A stretch of DNA of 64,000 nucleotides from Lewinellaceae bacterium (GTDB taxonomy: Bacteria > Bacteroidota > Bacteroidia > Chitinophagales > Saprospiraceae), in assembly GCA_020636315.1 (NCBI GenBank), contig JACJYA010000003.1:124001-188000 (forward strand). The letters are read 5' to 3'. The notes under the pieces are model-generated. The model saw nothing but the letters and a program-made list of their open reading frames with translations. It was not told the DNA's origin and did not search any database. Positions 42,428-51,849 of this stretch are shown piece by piece. Positions within the stretch are counted from its first letter, which is position 1. Every line of letters starts with the position of its first letter. Both the position numbers and the translations under genes were made by a program.

Positions 42428-42477
42428 ATTTGCGGCTGGCGTCCGCAAATATAGGCCATCTTTCCTAATACACACAA
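42428..42477 (-). promoter_or_regulatory. Candidate topA promoter with overlapping palindrome
   Basis: On the minus strand, TTG (42477-42475), 21 bases, and TATATTTG (42453-42446) fit the Bacteroidota promoter. The inverted repeat ATTTGCGG-n7-CCGCAAAT (42428-42450) covers the -7 box and the expected transcription start, so it could be an operator or a supercoiling-sensitive structure. Confidence 0.5.
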
Positions 42478-42643
42478 GGGGGGGCTCTCATTCCTGTCCC
42501 TACTCTTTTTCCGGAGGTCCATATTATAAGCTTTTTTTTTTGATTTGATTATCAGGCAGTTCAGGCTATTCCATTTTTAAACACTTTAACATTTATTTCA
42601 TATAAATTTTATATTAATAAATGTTCACCCAGCCATTTTTTTG

Positions 42644-42651
42644 TAAATTTG
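42644..42651 (+). promoter_or_regulatory. Candidate -7 box of WG-repeat gene
   Basis: TAAATTTG fits TAnnTTTG, at the end of a very AT-rich stretch (about 42530-42650), and would give a 5' leader of about 150 bases. No good -33 element is seen. The rest of the 535-base gap before 42810 holds no gene that I can support. Confidence 0.4.
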
Positions 42652-42809
42652 TGCCGCCTGTCAGTAAGGTTTCATTGTTTTGCCGGACAGGCCGAAGAGT
42701 TGCCCATAATAAAATAATTTATGGGTTCTGTTTCGCGTTAAGAGTAAAACATCTATCACCCGTTCATTTAGAATTTGGACAATACTTCCCCTAATTTGTA
42801 ATTTAACCT

Positions 42810-45800
42810 ATGCGCAGGTACTGGATACTTGTTCTAACAGCATGGCTCTGCTCTACCCTATCTGCACAGCGGTACTTCCCGATCAAAGTTGATAAAAAAT
42901 GGGGGCTGATCAATGCAGACGGAAAGGTCGTCCTATCGCCGGTTTATGACGCTATCGGAGAATTTAAACGCTTTGGTTATGCTGTGATGCAACGGGAAGG
43001 GCATGTTGGCCTTCTTGCCGACGGGGGCAGAGAACTCGTTCCGCCCAGGTACGATGACATCAAGGTACTGGATTCCACCCTGATCGCAGTGATGGACCAG
43101 GGCCAGTGGATGGTTATCAATCTTTTTGGCAACGTCATACTGGAGAAGGGATATCAGCGTGTAGAAGTCTGGAACAGCCATTATCTGGCCTACATGCAGG
43201 GAGGCAAGTGGGGCCTTACCGACAAGTATGGCAACAAGCTGGCCAACCCCGTTTATGACGACATTCAATGGGAGGAGGGCCAGTTCTTCATCACCACCCG
43301 CGCCAACCGCCTGGGGCTTCTCTCAAGCACAGGCAGGGAAATTCTGCCCAATGAGGCCAACGAAGTCCGGTTTTTCAGCGACAGCCTCTACTTTTACCGG
43401 TCCGGGAACCTCTGGGGGGCGATCGACTTCTACGGCATCCGGGTAATCCCTGCCGAATACAAGGCTTTCAGCCGCATCTCCGATAATTTCATCAAACTTT
43501 CCGGGAATGACGGGCAATATGTCTATTCCATCCCCTGCTCGAGGATCATCTCCGACGGGAATTTCGACAATTATTATTCCTTTTCCAAACGATACGTCAT
43601 CACCAAAAAAAAGCGGCAACTCGGCCTGCTGGACTGGTGTGGCAACCAGATACTGCCCCCTGCATATAATGAAATACAGGCTTATGACAAGAAACTCTTT
43701 CGCGTCAATTATCAGGGGCAGTGGGGGGTGGTCAGCGCCGGCGGAGCTCCGGCTATTCCTTTTGAATATGATTACATCGCCCCTTTGCGCGGCAAAGCCT
43801 GCGTGGTTAAAAAGCAAGGGCTTTTCGGTATTGTCAACTACCGGGGTGAAGAAGTTGCGCCTCCCATTTATCAGCGGATCGAAATAGAGGGCAACCATGC
43901 AAGGGCCTACCGGCAACAGGCCGATGGCAAAGGCGAAGCTCTCACCCTTCTCCAACTGGACGGAGAAGGCAGGCTCCGCGACACCAGCAATTTCCAAAAT
44001 CATTTCCAGGTCAATATTGGCGGAAAGAACCGCGGGAATGGATCCAATGCCGAAAGCAGCTCCAATGACTATCTGCTCGACCAATTCGAATGGTTCTATT
44101 CCCCTCAGGAGGACCGCTGGGGCCTGCGCCGCCTGCAGGACGGAGAAATACAGATCGACCCCAAATTTCACAGTGTACAAGTGGAAAGGGCACTGGGTTT
44201 CACCCTGGTGGGGATGGAAAAATCGGAGCGCTATGAATTCGAGCGGACCACCTTCCGTTTCGATATGGCATACGGGCTGGTCAGTAATAACCTGGGCCTG
44301 CTGGTCACTGAAATGGACTTCTGGGATGTTCGTTTTGAAGATTTCAGACAGGGTTACCCCGTAGCCCGGTGCGTTTTCTCCAACGGGCGACATGGGCTGA
44401 TCGACACCATCGGCCGCATCGTACGCCGCGACCTCGCCTTTCTGGGTGATTTCATAGATGGCGCCGCCCGCTTCAGTTTCACCGGCCGCCTGTCGGGCAG
44501 CATCAAGCCGGGCCACAGCCTCTGCAAACTGCGCACCTACCTGAACGGGCTGGCAACGCCCAGCGTTATGCTCGATTACACTCAATACGACCAGCTCTTC
44601 CGCCACGACGCTTCCCTGACCTGCGACGGCTGCGAATGGGGCTATATCGATACAACCGGCAAGGTGATCGTCCCTCCTCAATACACTTTTGCCAAGGATT
44701 TTGTCAATGACGTGGGTATTGTGGAATGCCATGGCAAGTGGGGAATGGTCAACCGCGATGCAGATGTCCTCATCCCGTGCCGGTATGATGGCGTCCAGTT
44801 CCTGGAAAATACGAACAACAAGATCGTCAGAGTTTATATCCGGGAACCCAAGTACGGGCTGATCGACACGCTGGGGCAACTCACGGTCAGCGCCGTATAT
44901 GATGAGATCGGCTCCTTCCGGGAAGGCAGGCTGGCGGTCAAGCGCAATGGCCTTTGGGGCTTTGTTGACCGCGACGGGCTGGAAGTGATCCCCTGCCGCT
45001 TCCGGGAAGTCCAGAACTTCAGTAACGGGCTGGCCGCCGCCAAACTGGGCAACGGCTGGGGGTTTATCGACAAACAGGGCAATGTGGAAGTCGATTTCCT
45101 CTATCGCCGGGCCGGCAACTTCCAAAACGGCCTGGCCTGGGTGTATGCCGAAGAGGGTGTTGGGTATATCAATAAAGAGGGCATATTTATCGTCCCTCCG
45201 AAATTTGACAAAGGATTTGACTTTCACCGGGGCATCGCCCGGGTCGTTATTGACAATGAATACGGCCTGATAGACACTACCGGGCACTTCATCCAACGGC
45301 CCCGATATTCGGAAATACAGGAGTTCAACGAGCATGGACTGGCAGTCGTTCGGTATGGCAACAACAACATCCGCTATGGCCTGGCCGGACCTGACGGGGA
45401 GCTGATCACCAGCCTCAACCTCCGGGAAATCCAGCCCTTCAGCGAAGGCCTATCCGCTGTGAAGTATAAAGATGGATACGGGTTTATCGACACCACCGGA
45501 CGGCTGGTGATCCCGGACATCTACTCAAGGGTATCCTCCTTTTCCGAAGGCCTGGCCGCCGTGCAAAAGGACGGCGCCTGTGGTTACATCAACCGCCAGG
45601 GAGAAATAGCCATCCCGCTGGAATACTCTAAATGTCTGGATTTCAACGGAGGGAAGGCCGTCGTTTACCGGGGCATCCGCAAAGCTGGCCTGATCGACCG
45701 CAATGGCAACCAACTGATCGAACCCAGCGTTGACCGCATGCTGGCCTTCCAGGAAGGCCGTGGCCTGGTGCGGGACGAAAAATACCGCTTCTACTACATC

Positions 45801-46142
45801 ACCGAACAGGCCCACCTCTACGATGGCTATTACGAGAAGGCCACCGAGTTCAAACACGGCGTCGCCGTTGTGCAGGTCGATGGCAAATGGGGCATCATCA
45901 ACCAGAAGGGCATAGAGCTTATCCCCCCCAAATACGACAAGATCGAGAACTTCGAGGATGGGTACGCCAAGGTCCGCATCCAGGGATTCAACGGGCTGGC
46001 CAGCCTCGACGGCGACCTCATCGTCCAACCGGATTACGAGTACATCAGCTACGCCGGCGACGGCCTTTTCCGCGTCGAACAGGGCGACAAGATCGGGTAT
46101 TTCGATATGGACGGGCACTGGGTTTGGAACCTGAGGAAGTGA
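42810..46142 (+). CDS. Large WG-repeat protein, exported
   Basis: This is a 1110-residue protein built almost wholly of WG (beta-hairpin) repeats after a signal peptide (MRRYWILVLTAWLCSTLSAQ). The recurring unit reads roughly KWGLINADGKVVLSPVYDAI, about 35-50 residues long, and is repeated more than twenty times with variants such as GYIDTTGKVIVPPQYTFA and KWGIINQKGIELIPPKYDKI. A divergent patch without clear units lies at about 380-480. It has no catalytic motif. Such proteins are thought to act as extracellular or periplasmic binding scaffolds. It is monocistronic with a long leader. The antisense strand is open over 2 kb, an artefact of the repeat codons. Confidence 0.93.
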   Translation: MRRYWILVLTAWLCSTLSAQRYFPIKVDKKWGLINADGKVVLSPVYDAIGEFKRFGYAVMQREGHVGLLADGGRELVPPRYDDIKVLDSTLIAVMDQGQWMVINLFGNVILEKGYQRVEVWNSHYLAYMQGGKWGLTDKYGNKLANPVYDDIQWEEGQFFITTRANRLGLLSSTGREILPNEANEVRFFSDSLYFYRSGNLWGAIDFYGIRVIPAEYKAFSRISDNFIKLSGNDGQYVYSIPCSRIISDGNFDNYYSFSKRYVITKKKRQLGLLDWCGNQILPPAYNEIQAYDKKLFRVNYQGQWGVVSAGGAPAIPFEYDYIAPLRGKACVVKKQGLFGIVNYRGEEVAPPIYQRIEIEGNHARAYRQQADGKGEALTLLQLDGEGRLRDTSNFQNHFQVNIGGKNRGNGSNAESSSNDYLLDQFEWFYSPQEDRWGLRRLQDGEIQIDPKFHSVQVERALGFTLVGMEKSERYEFERTTFRFDMAYGLVSNNLGLLVTEMDFWDVRFEDFRQGYPVARCVFSNGRHGLIDTIGRIVRRDLAFLGDFIDGAARFSFTGRLSGSIKPGHSLCKLRTYLNGLATPSVMLDYTQYDQLFRHDASLTCDGCEWGYIDTTGKVIVPPQYTFAKDFVNDVGIVECHGKWGMVNRDADVLIPCRYDGVQFLENTNNKIVRVYIREPKYGLIDTLGQLTVSAVYDEIGSFREGRLAVKRNGLWGFVDRDGLEVIPCRFREVQNFSNGLAAAKLGNGWGFIDKQGNVEVDFLYRRAGNFQNGLAWVYAEEGVGYINKEGIFIVPPKFDKGFDFHRGIARVVIDNEYGLIDTTGHFIQRPRYSEIQEFNEHGLAVVRYGNNNIRYGLAGPDGELITSLNLREIQPFSEGLSAVKYKDGYGFIDTTGRLVIPDIYSRVSSFSEGLAAVQKDGACGYINRQGEIAIPLEYSKCLDFNGGKAVVYRGIRKAGLIDRNGNQLIEPSVDRMLAFQEGRGLVRDEKYRFYYITEQAHLYDGYYEKATEFKHGVAVVQVDGKWGIINQKGIELIPPKYDKIENFEDGYAKVRIQGFNGLASLDGDLIVQPDYEYISYAGDGLFRVEQGDKIGYFDMDGHWVWNLRK

Positions 46143-46249
46143 TTTGATTGGGGAAAAGTGTAAATGTGTGAAAGTCCGGGCGCTCATTATGCCTGCAGAA
46201 ATATAGTGGAAAAGGTGTTTGCTCGTAGCTTTTTTGTGGGAGCTTTGTC

Positions 46250-46606
46250 TCACATCCCTTCCAGCTCTTTCCTGACTTTTTTCGGCAGCCCTTTCACCAC
46301 CAGTTCATAGGAATGGTCGATCAGTTCGCAAAGGAAGCTGTCCTCCAGGCCGGTTTCAAATTCCACGGTATTCCAGTGGGTTTTATTCATGTGCCATCCG
46401 GGGCGTATTTCGGGGTGTTCTTCCCTCAATTCTTCAGCGCGATCCGGGCTGCATTTCAGATTGACGGTAAACTCGGGGCTGTCCAGTCCCGTAAGGGCGA
46501 ACATTTTGCCCATCACTTTGAAGACCAGCGTTTCTTCTCCGAACGGAAAGGTCTCCTCCACCCCTTTTTTGGAAAGGCAGTACTCCCGGAATGCTTCAAT
46601 GTTCAT
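46250..46606 (-). CDS. MmcQ/YjbR family protein
   Basis: This is a 118-residue protein of the MmcQ/YjbR (CyaY-like fold) family. It starts MNIEAFREYCLSKKGVEETFPFGEETLVFKVMGKMFAL and has the conserved KCSPDRAEELREEHP and GWHMNKTHWNTVE segments, then LIDHSYELVVKGLP. (Segments are named only as family landmarks.) Members are described as DNA-binding or double-wing proteins, but the function is unsettled. It is a single gene. Confidence 0.93.
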   Translation of the reverse strand: MNIEAFREYCLSKKGVEETFPFGEETLVFKVMGKMFALTGLDSPEFTVNLKCSPDRAEELREEHPEIRPGWHMNKTHWNTVEFETGLEDSFLCELIDHSYELVVKGLPKKVRKELEGM

Positions 46607-46690
46607 ATCTTTTGAGGGAATTTCTATTAACGGTAAAGGTAAGGAAAGTCCTGAGAATTGTAGCAGGCTACGAGGCCTCCATACAAGCTA

Positions 46691-47344
46691 TCAGAATGAT
46701 GCCGTCGTCGCAGCCATTACCGCCGCCTGCATTTCAAGCACAGCCTGGCCAATAAGCCGACGCAGCTCGCTGTCTTCCGTAAGGGCCTTTAGCCTTTCCC
46801 GGGCAGCCTTGCGTTCCTCCTTATCGGGGAAGAGATCTCTTTCCAATTTACAGGCCAGGATGATGGAGAGCAGCATGCGTTCTTTGGGAGTGGGTTCGGC
46901 GTTGTGGAAAGCGACGGAGTGCAGGCGCTCCCGAAGGGTATGTTCCGGCTCTGCGTTTGCGCTGGGGTAACGGCTGACTGTAAAGACCCATAGGATTTTT
47001 TCCTCCCGGCGTTCAAGTATCCCCTGCCGGATGAGATGCTCGATGGCCTGCGGCCGCAATTTGTTGATGCGCTGCACCAGATAGTGGATACAATAAGCCA
47101 CCTTGCGATCCTTTTTGAACCTCTTCAGCCGGCCGAGGACATCGTTGAGCAGGCGATTTTCGGTGATAGCCTTATCAATAACGCTTACCCGCCCTTCTTC
47201 AACGACGATGCGTTCACCCAGGATCAGGTCCAGGAGTAATGCAGCAGCAAAACCGTAGTAAAGGTACGTTCCCGACATACTGAAAGAGCCTTTTTCATCA
47301 TCTAAACTCAACAGGAGGATGGACTCGTGAAGGTGGAGGCTCAT
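46691..47344 (-). CDS. GPP34 (Golgi phosphoprotein 3-like) domain protein
   Basis: The start is placed at MSLHLHESILLLSLDDEKG (ATG at 47344), because the family begins with this LxLxE.llLLaLddekG pattern. The ORF extends 34 codons further upstream with no family similarity. The 217 residues continue with YYGFAAALLLDLILGERI, then two paired helices, IEHLIRQGILERRE, and the late LLSIILACKLERDLFPDKEE. GPP34 proteins bind phosphoinositides in eukaryotes. In bacteria they are small helical proteins of unknown role, sometimes linked to membranes. The gene is alone. Confidence 0.9.
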   Translation of the reverse strand: MSLHLHESILLLSLDDEKGSFSMSGTYLYYGFAAALLLDLILGERIVVEEGRVSVIDKAITENRLLNDVLGRLKRFKKDRKVAYCIHYLVQRINKLRPQAIEHLIRQGILERREEKILWVFTVSRYPSANAEPEHTLRERLHSVAFHNAEPTPKERMLLSIILACKLERDLFPDKEERKAARERLKALTEDSELRRLIGQAVLEMQAAVMAATTASF

Positions 47345-47708
47345 GGTAATAATTTTTCGGTTAGATTGAATAGCGGCAGAATAGCAGAAAGACCGCCTTT
47401 TTGAAAAGTTATTCGGCCAATTGCCTCTGATATTGGATAGCAGCAATGCAGCGGAGAGGACATGTTCCTCCTGCGGAACCGGGAATCCGTTTGCTGACTT
47501 TTATCATTGACATTTTACCAGAATCGGAGCAATCTTATTTTGTTGCACTCCTTTGGCCATTCTCAATCAGAAAACAGGCCGGGTTCCCGATTGAGGATAT
47601 GAACAGCAGGTGCTCCCTAGCCTTTCCTCCACCATCCGAAAACCTTTGAAGCTCCTGCCTCTTTTTGAAATTGACCGGATTAATAATTCACTCCAAAATA
47701 CCTTTTTC
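47345..47708. other. Gene-free interval between divergent GPP34 and patatin genes
   Basis: The 364 bases hold only short frames without family signal. The sequence before the patatin ATG is AT-rich, as expected for promoters of both genes. No strong hairpin or repeat was seen. Confidence 0.5.
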
Positions 47709-48971
47709 ATGAAAATATCACAATTCACCGAAAACCCCCAGGTTAAAAAGCTGCTTCGCGACCTGTGGGCTTCCCGGGAGCGCAACCCGGAGCGGTTCGT
47801 TTTCTCGGATGTCATCGACGCCGAAGGCCACCAATATGTCGATTTTGTACAGGAAGGAGGAGGCATGCTCGGCATCGCCCTTGTCGGTTACACCTATATT
47901 CTCGAACAGATGGGCCTGCGCTTTGTGAGCCTGGCGGGCACTTCAGCCGGCGCCATCAATACCATCCTGCTGGCGTCTTTGGCCCGGCCGGACGAAATGA
48001 AATCGCTCAAGGTCATTGAACTTCTGGTGAAAAAGAACTTCTTCGACTTTGTCGATGGCTCCCGAAACGTCAAAAAACTGGTACAGAGCATCAATAAGGG
48101 GCCAAGAGCCATTCCTCTGGCCCTTCGCGGGTTTATAGCGCTCAACGGACTTAGAAAAAAACTGGGGCTCAATCCAGGAAAGGACTTTTACCAATGGCTC
48201 GAAGATGTTCTGGATGAGAATAGAGTCAGCACCACTGCCGCCCTTAAAGAAAGAATGAACCAGTTTCCGGAATCCATCCGGTTCAGGAACCCGGCCGAAC
48301 ACCAGGGGCGCAAGATCGAAGCTACCCTTGGCATCGTAGCCGCCGACCTGACTACGGAAACGAAAGTGGTATTCCCCAAAATGTCAGAGTTATACTTTGA
48401 AGACCCCGAAAAAGTACATCCGGCAAAATACGTGAGGGCTTCCATGTCCATACCGCTGTTCTTTCAGCCGTTCCTCATCAATAATGTACCACGGGACAGG
48501 GCCTCCCAATGGTACGAACTGGCAAGTTATACGGGCGACATTCCTGATCAGATAAAAATGGCTGACGGCGGTTTTCTGTCCAACTTCCCCATCGACCTTT
48601 TCCACGTGACCGACAAGATGCCGTCGCGGCCCACGCTGGGCGTCAAACTGGGGCTGGACCGGACTCAACCCCGTAAGATCAACACTTACCTGCAGCTCAT
48701 GTACGGCTGTTTCAACACCGCGAGCAAGATCCGGGACTTCGAGTTCATCCACAGGCATCCGGATTACAGGCTGTTGTTCACCAACATTGATGTCGGCAAC
48801 CATGAATGGCTGAATTTCGCCCTCTCCGATGAGGACAAGATCGACCTCTTCGTTCGCGGCGCAGATGCTGCCGCCCACTTCCTGTCTTCCTTCAACTGGG
48901 AATACTACAAGGGAGAAAGGAGGAGGTTGTTGTCGAGCAAAGTACAACAGGTAGTGGAGGAAGTGCATTGA
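47709..48971 (+). CDS. Patatin-like phospholipase
   Basis: The start is placed at MKISQFTENPQVKKLL (ATG at 47709). A further 33 codons upstream are open but unlike the family. The 420-residue enzyme has the oxyanion loop EGGGMLGIALVG, the catalytic serine S79 in AGTSAGA (G-x-S-x-G), and the catalytic aspartate D286 in KMADGGFLSNFPID. This dyad defines patatin acyl hydrolases, which remove fatty acyl chains from phospholipids. No signal peptide is seen. Bacterial members include toxins delivered into other cells and housekeeping lipases. The single-gene context here does not discriminate between these. Confidence 0.93.
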   Translation: MKISQFTENPQVKKLLRDLWASRERNPERFVFSDVIDAEGHQYVDFVQEGGGMLGIALVGYTYILEQMGLRFVSLAGTSAGAINTILLASLARPDEMKSLKVIELLVKKNFFDFVDGSRNVKKLVQSINKGPRAIPLALRGFIALNGLRKKLGLNPGKDFYQWLEDVLDENRVSTTAALKERMNQFPESIRFRNPAEHQGRKIEATLGIVAADLTTETKVVFPKMSELYFEDPEKVHPAKYVRASMSIPLFFQPFLINNVPRDRASQWYELASYTGDIPDQIKMADGGFLSNFPIDLFHVTDKMPSRPTLGVKLGLDRTQPRKINTYLQLMYGCFNTASKIRDFEFIHRHPDYRLLFTNIDVGNHEWLNFALSDEDKIDLFVRGADAAAHFLSSFNWEYYKGERRRLLSSKVQQVVEEVH

Positions 48972-49099
48972 AGCAATGCCAGAGCATGAACCGGCAGTCG
49001 TTATTTATTCAACCAAATTCTTAAATAAAAATCCCTGTTTGTCTTTACCTTTAAGGCCAATCCAAAATAATAAAACCGCCTTATTAAATCTTACAGCAC

Positions 49100-51802
49100 A
49101 TGTTCCACCTCTGTTTCCGGGAAAACCTGGCTCAGGTTGCCAAACTGGCCATGCCCTTTATACTGTCTGCAATAGCCTTCTCCTTAACTGCCCAGAAACT
49201 ACCATACCAAAACTCCGGCCTATCTATTGAACAACGTGTGGACGACCTGCTGGGCAGGATGACACTCGAAGAGAAATTCTGGCAAATGTTCATGATCCCC
49301 GGCGACCTCAGCGATGGAAAAGAGCGGTATCGGAACGGGATCTTCGGGTTCCAGGTAGCAGCCAAAGGCAAAACCGACGATGCTGCCAACCAGCTACTCG
49401 AGTACGGCCCTTCCGGGAGCGCCGGGCAGGTAGCAGCCCTGATCAATGACATACAACGGTATTTTGTAGAGGAAACCCGCCTGGGCATTCCCATCATACC
49501 TTTCGACGAAGCCCTTCATGGGCTGGTTCGGGACGGAGCGACGGCTTTTCCCCAGGCCATTGCCCTGGCGGCCACCTGGGATACCTCCCTGGTCGGCGAT
49601 GTGGGGCGCGCTATTGCCCGGGAAACCAGGTCCAGAGGCATCCGGCAGATCCTTTCTCCGGTATTGAATATTGCCCGCGACGTACGCTGGGGGCGGGTCG
49701 AAGAAACTTACGGCGAAGACCCTTATCTCACCACCCAGATGGGCCTTGCCTTTATCACCCCTTTTGAAAGAGCCGGCGTAATTGCGACGCCAAAGCACTT
49801 TGTGGCCAATGTTGGCGACGGCGGCCGCGACAGTTACCCCATCCATTTCAACGAACGCCTGCTGGAGGAGGTCTATTTTCCGGCCTTCCGGGCTGTATTC
49901 GGGATTGCGGGCGCCCGGTCCGTCATGACGGCCTACAACTCTCTGGACGGCATGTCCTGTTCCACGAACGATTGGTTGCTGCGCAAAAAGCTGAAAGGAG
50001 AATGGGATTTTGACGGTTTCGTGATTTCCGACGCCGCCGCCGTCGGAGGCGACGTCGTGCTGCACTTTACCGCCGCCGATTACGCCGAAGCTACGGAAGA
50101 TGCCGTGGAAGGCGGGCTGGATGTGATCTTTCAAACGGCCTACAACCAGTATCCCTTGTTCTGGGAAGCTTATGAAAAGGGCATGGTGGATCAACAAGCT
50201 ATAGACGGTGCCGTACGGCGGGTATTGCGCGCCAAGTTCGAGCTGGGCCTGTTTGAAAACCCTTATGTGGAACCTGAAAAAGCGGACTTCTGGAACGGCC
50301 ATGAAACTCACCGGGAACTGGCCGGAACGGCCGCCGCCAAATCGATGGTGCTGCTAAAAAATGATAATCAGGTGCTGCCGGTTTCTCCATCCGTGAAAAA
50401 GCTGGCCCTGATCGGTTACGACGCCAAAGCCGCCCGCCTGGGCGGATACAGCGGCCCGGGGAATAATGTGGTGTCCATCTACGACGGCCTTACCGAAGCG
50501 ATCGGCGAAGACAAAGTGGTTTACGCCGAAGGGGTGCCGATCCTGTCAAAAGAATATGAGCCGGTCGAAGCAAGCTACCTGCTGACAGAGGAGCATGGTG
50601 TCATTGTAAACGGTTTGAAAGGCGAATATTTCGACAACATCAAGCTTTCGGGAGAACCTAAGGTGAGCCGCATCGACCCGAAGGTGGATTTCCGGTGGAC
50701 GCTGCACTCCCCCCACAAGAGCTTGCCCTATGATTGGTATTCGGCCCGATGGACTGGAAAACTCAAGCCTCCCAAATCGGGAACCTACAATTTCGGCATA
50801 GAAGGCAATGACGGCTACCGCCTTTACCTCGACGGCCGGCTGATCATCGACAATTGGAAGAAGCAATCCTATAGCTCCATCCTGAAAAAATTCACCTTCG
50901 AGGCCGGAAAGGAGTACGACATCAGGATCGAGTTCTTTGAATCTGAGGGGAATGCCTGGTTTAAGCTGGTTTGGGACATGCTCCTGGAAGAACCGTGGCG
51001 ACAACAAATCGCCGATGCGGTGGCTGCCGCTCAGAAGAGTGAGGTGGCCGTAGTGGTGGCCGGCATCCATGAAGGAGAATTCCAGGACCGGGCTCTGCTG
51101 GGGCTTCCCGGCCACCAGGAGGAACTGATCAAAGCGGTGGCCGCCACCGGCAAACCGACGGTTGTGGTGCTCGTGGGCGGCAGCGCCATCACTATGTCCA
51201 ACTGGTTGGACGATGTCGATGGTGTGCTGATGGCCTGGTATCCGGGTGAGAACGGCGGCAATGCCCTGGCCGATATCCTGTTCGGCAGGGAGAATCCGGC
51301 GGGCAGGCTGCCCATCACTTTCCCGGTGCATGAGGCCCAGTGCCCACTGTATTACAACCACAAACCCACCGGCCGGGGCGACGATTACTACAACCTGACG
51401 GGGCAGCCTTTGTTCCCCTTCGGCTTCGGGCTGAGCTATGCCTCCTTCGAATATACGAATCTCGAAATGAACAAAAACCGTATTGCCCAGGATGAAACTG
51501 TGCAGGTCAGCTGCCGGGTAAAGAACACCGGAAAAGTCAAAGGCGAAGAGGTAGTTCAGCTCTACATCCGGGACGAACTGGCCTCCGTTTCCCAGCCGGT
51601 AAAAGCTCTGAAAGCGTTCCGGCGCATCTCCCTGGAACCGGGCGAAGAAAAGCAGGTAACCTTTGAAGTCGGGCCTCCGGAACTGAGTATGCTGGATAAA
51701 GAGATGAAGCGAGTGGCCGAGCCTGGAGATTTCAGGGTCATGATCGGAGCATCTTCGAAGGATATTCGGTTGAGGGGTATCCTGACGGTGAAGGGGCGTT
51801 AG
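49100..51802 (+). CDS. Glycoside hydrolase family 3 with inserted PA14 domain
   Basis: This is a 900-residue GH3 enzyme. The ATG at 49100 gives a long signal region. The ATG at 49151 (MPFILSAIAFSLTAQ) would be a shorter one but has no basic residues. The N-terminal TIM barrel ends at the nucleophile D311 in GFVISDAAAVG. The second domain is interrupted at about 505-650 by a PA14 carbohydrate-binding module (GLKGEYFDNIKLSG, YSARWTGKLKPPKSGTYNF, DGYRLYLDGRLIIDNW), then resumes (VVVAGIHEGEFQDRA), and a fibronectin-like domain closes the protein. PA14-containing members are usually beta-glucosidases. The AraC regulator 47 bases downstream may control it. Confidence 0.93.
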   Translation: MFHLCFRENLAQVAKLAMPFILSAIAFSLTAQKLPYQNSGLSIEQRVDDLLGRMTLEEKFWQMFMIPGDLSDGKERYRNGIFGFQVAAKGKTDDAANQLLEYGPSGSAGQVAALINDIQRYFVEETRLGIPIIPFDEALHGLVRDGATAFPQAIALAATWDTSLVGDVGRAIARETRSRGIRQILSPVLNIARDVRWGRVEETYGEDPYLTTQMGLAFITPFERAGVIATPKHFVANVGDGGRDSYPIHFNERLLEEVYFPAFRAVFGIAGARSVMTAYNSLDGMSCSTNDWLLRKKLKGEWDFDGFVISDAAAVGGDVVLHFTAADYAEATEDAVEGGLDVIFQTAYNQYPLFWEAYEKGMVDQQAIDGAVRRVLRAKFELGLFENPYVEPEKADFWNGHETHRELAGTAAAKSMVLLKNDNQVLPVSPSVKKLALIGYDAKAARLGGYSGPGNNVVSIYDGLTEAIGEDKVVYAEGVPILSKEYEPVEASYLLTEEHGVIVNGLKGEYFDNIKLSGEPKVSRIDPKVDFRWTLHSPHKSLPYDWYSARWTGKLKPPKSGTYNFGIEGNDGYRLYLDGRLIIDNWKKQSYSSILKKFTFEAGKEYDIRIEFFESEGNAWFKLVWDMLLEEPWRQQIADAVAAAQKSEVAVVVAGIHEGEFQDRALLGLPGHQEELIKAVAATGKPTVVVLVGGSAITMSNWLDDVDGVLMAWYPGENGGNALADILFGRENPAGRLPITFPVHEAQCPLYYNHKPTGRGDDYYNLTGQPLFPFGFGLSYASFEYTNLEMNKNRIAQDETVQVSCRVKNTGKVKGEEVVQLYIRDELASVSQPVKALKAFRRISLEPGEEKQVTFEVGPPELSMLDKEMKRVAEPGDFRVMIGASSKDIRLRGILTVKGR

Positions 51803-51849
51803 TGCTTGTTCAAAATTCAACCAATATCAATTTACTCTATTTTGCGGGA

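Noticed and set aside
43323..45335. 670-codon minus-strand ORF opposite the WG-repeat gene
   Set aside because: It is antisense to a clear repeat protein with signal peptide. The openness comes from repeat codon bias, and the translation has no family signal.
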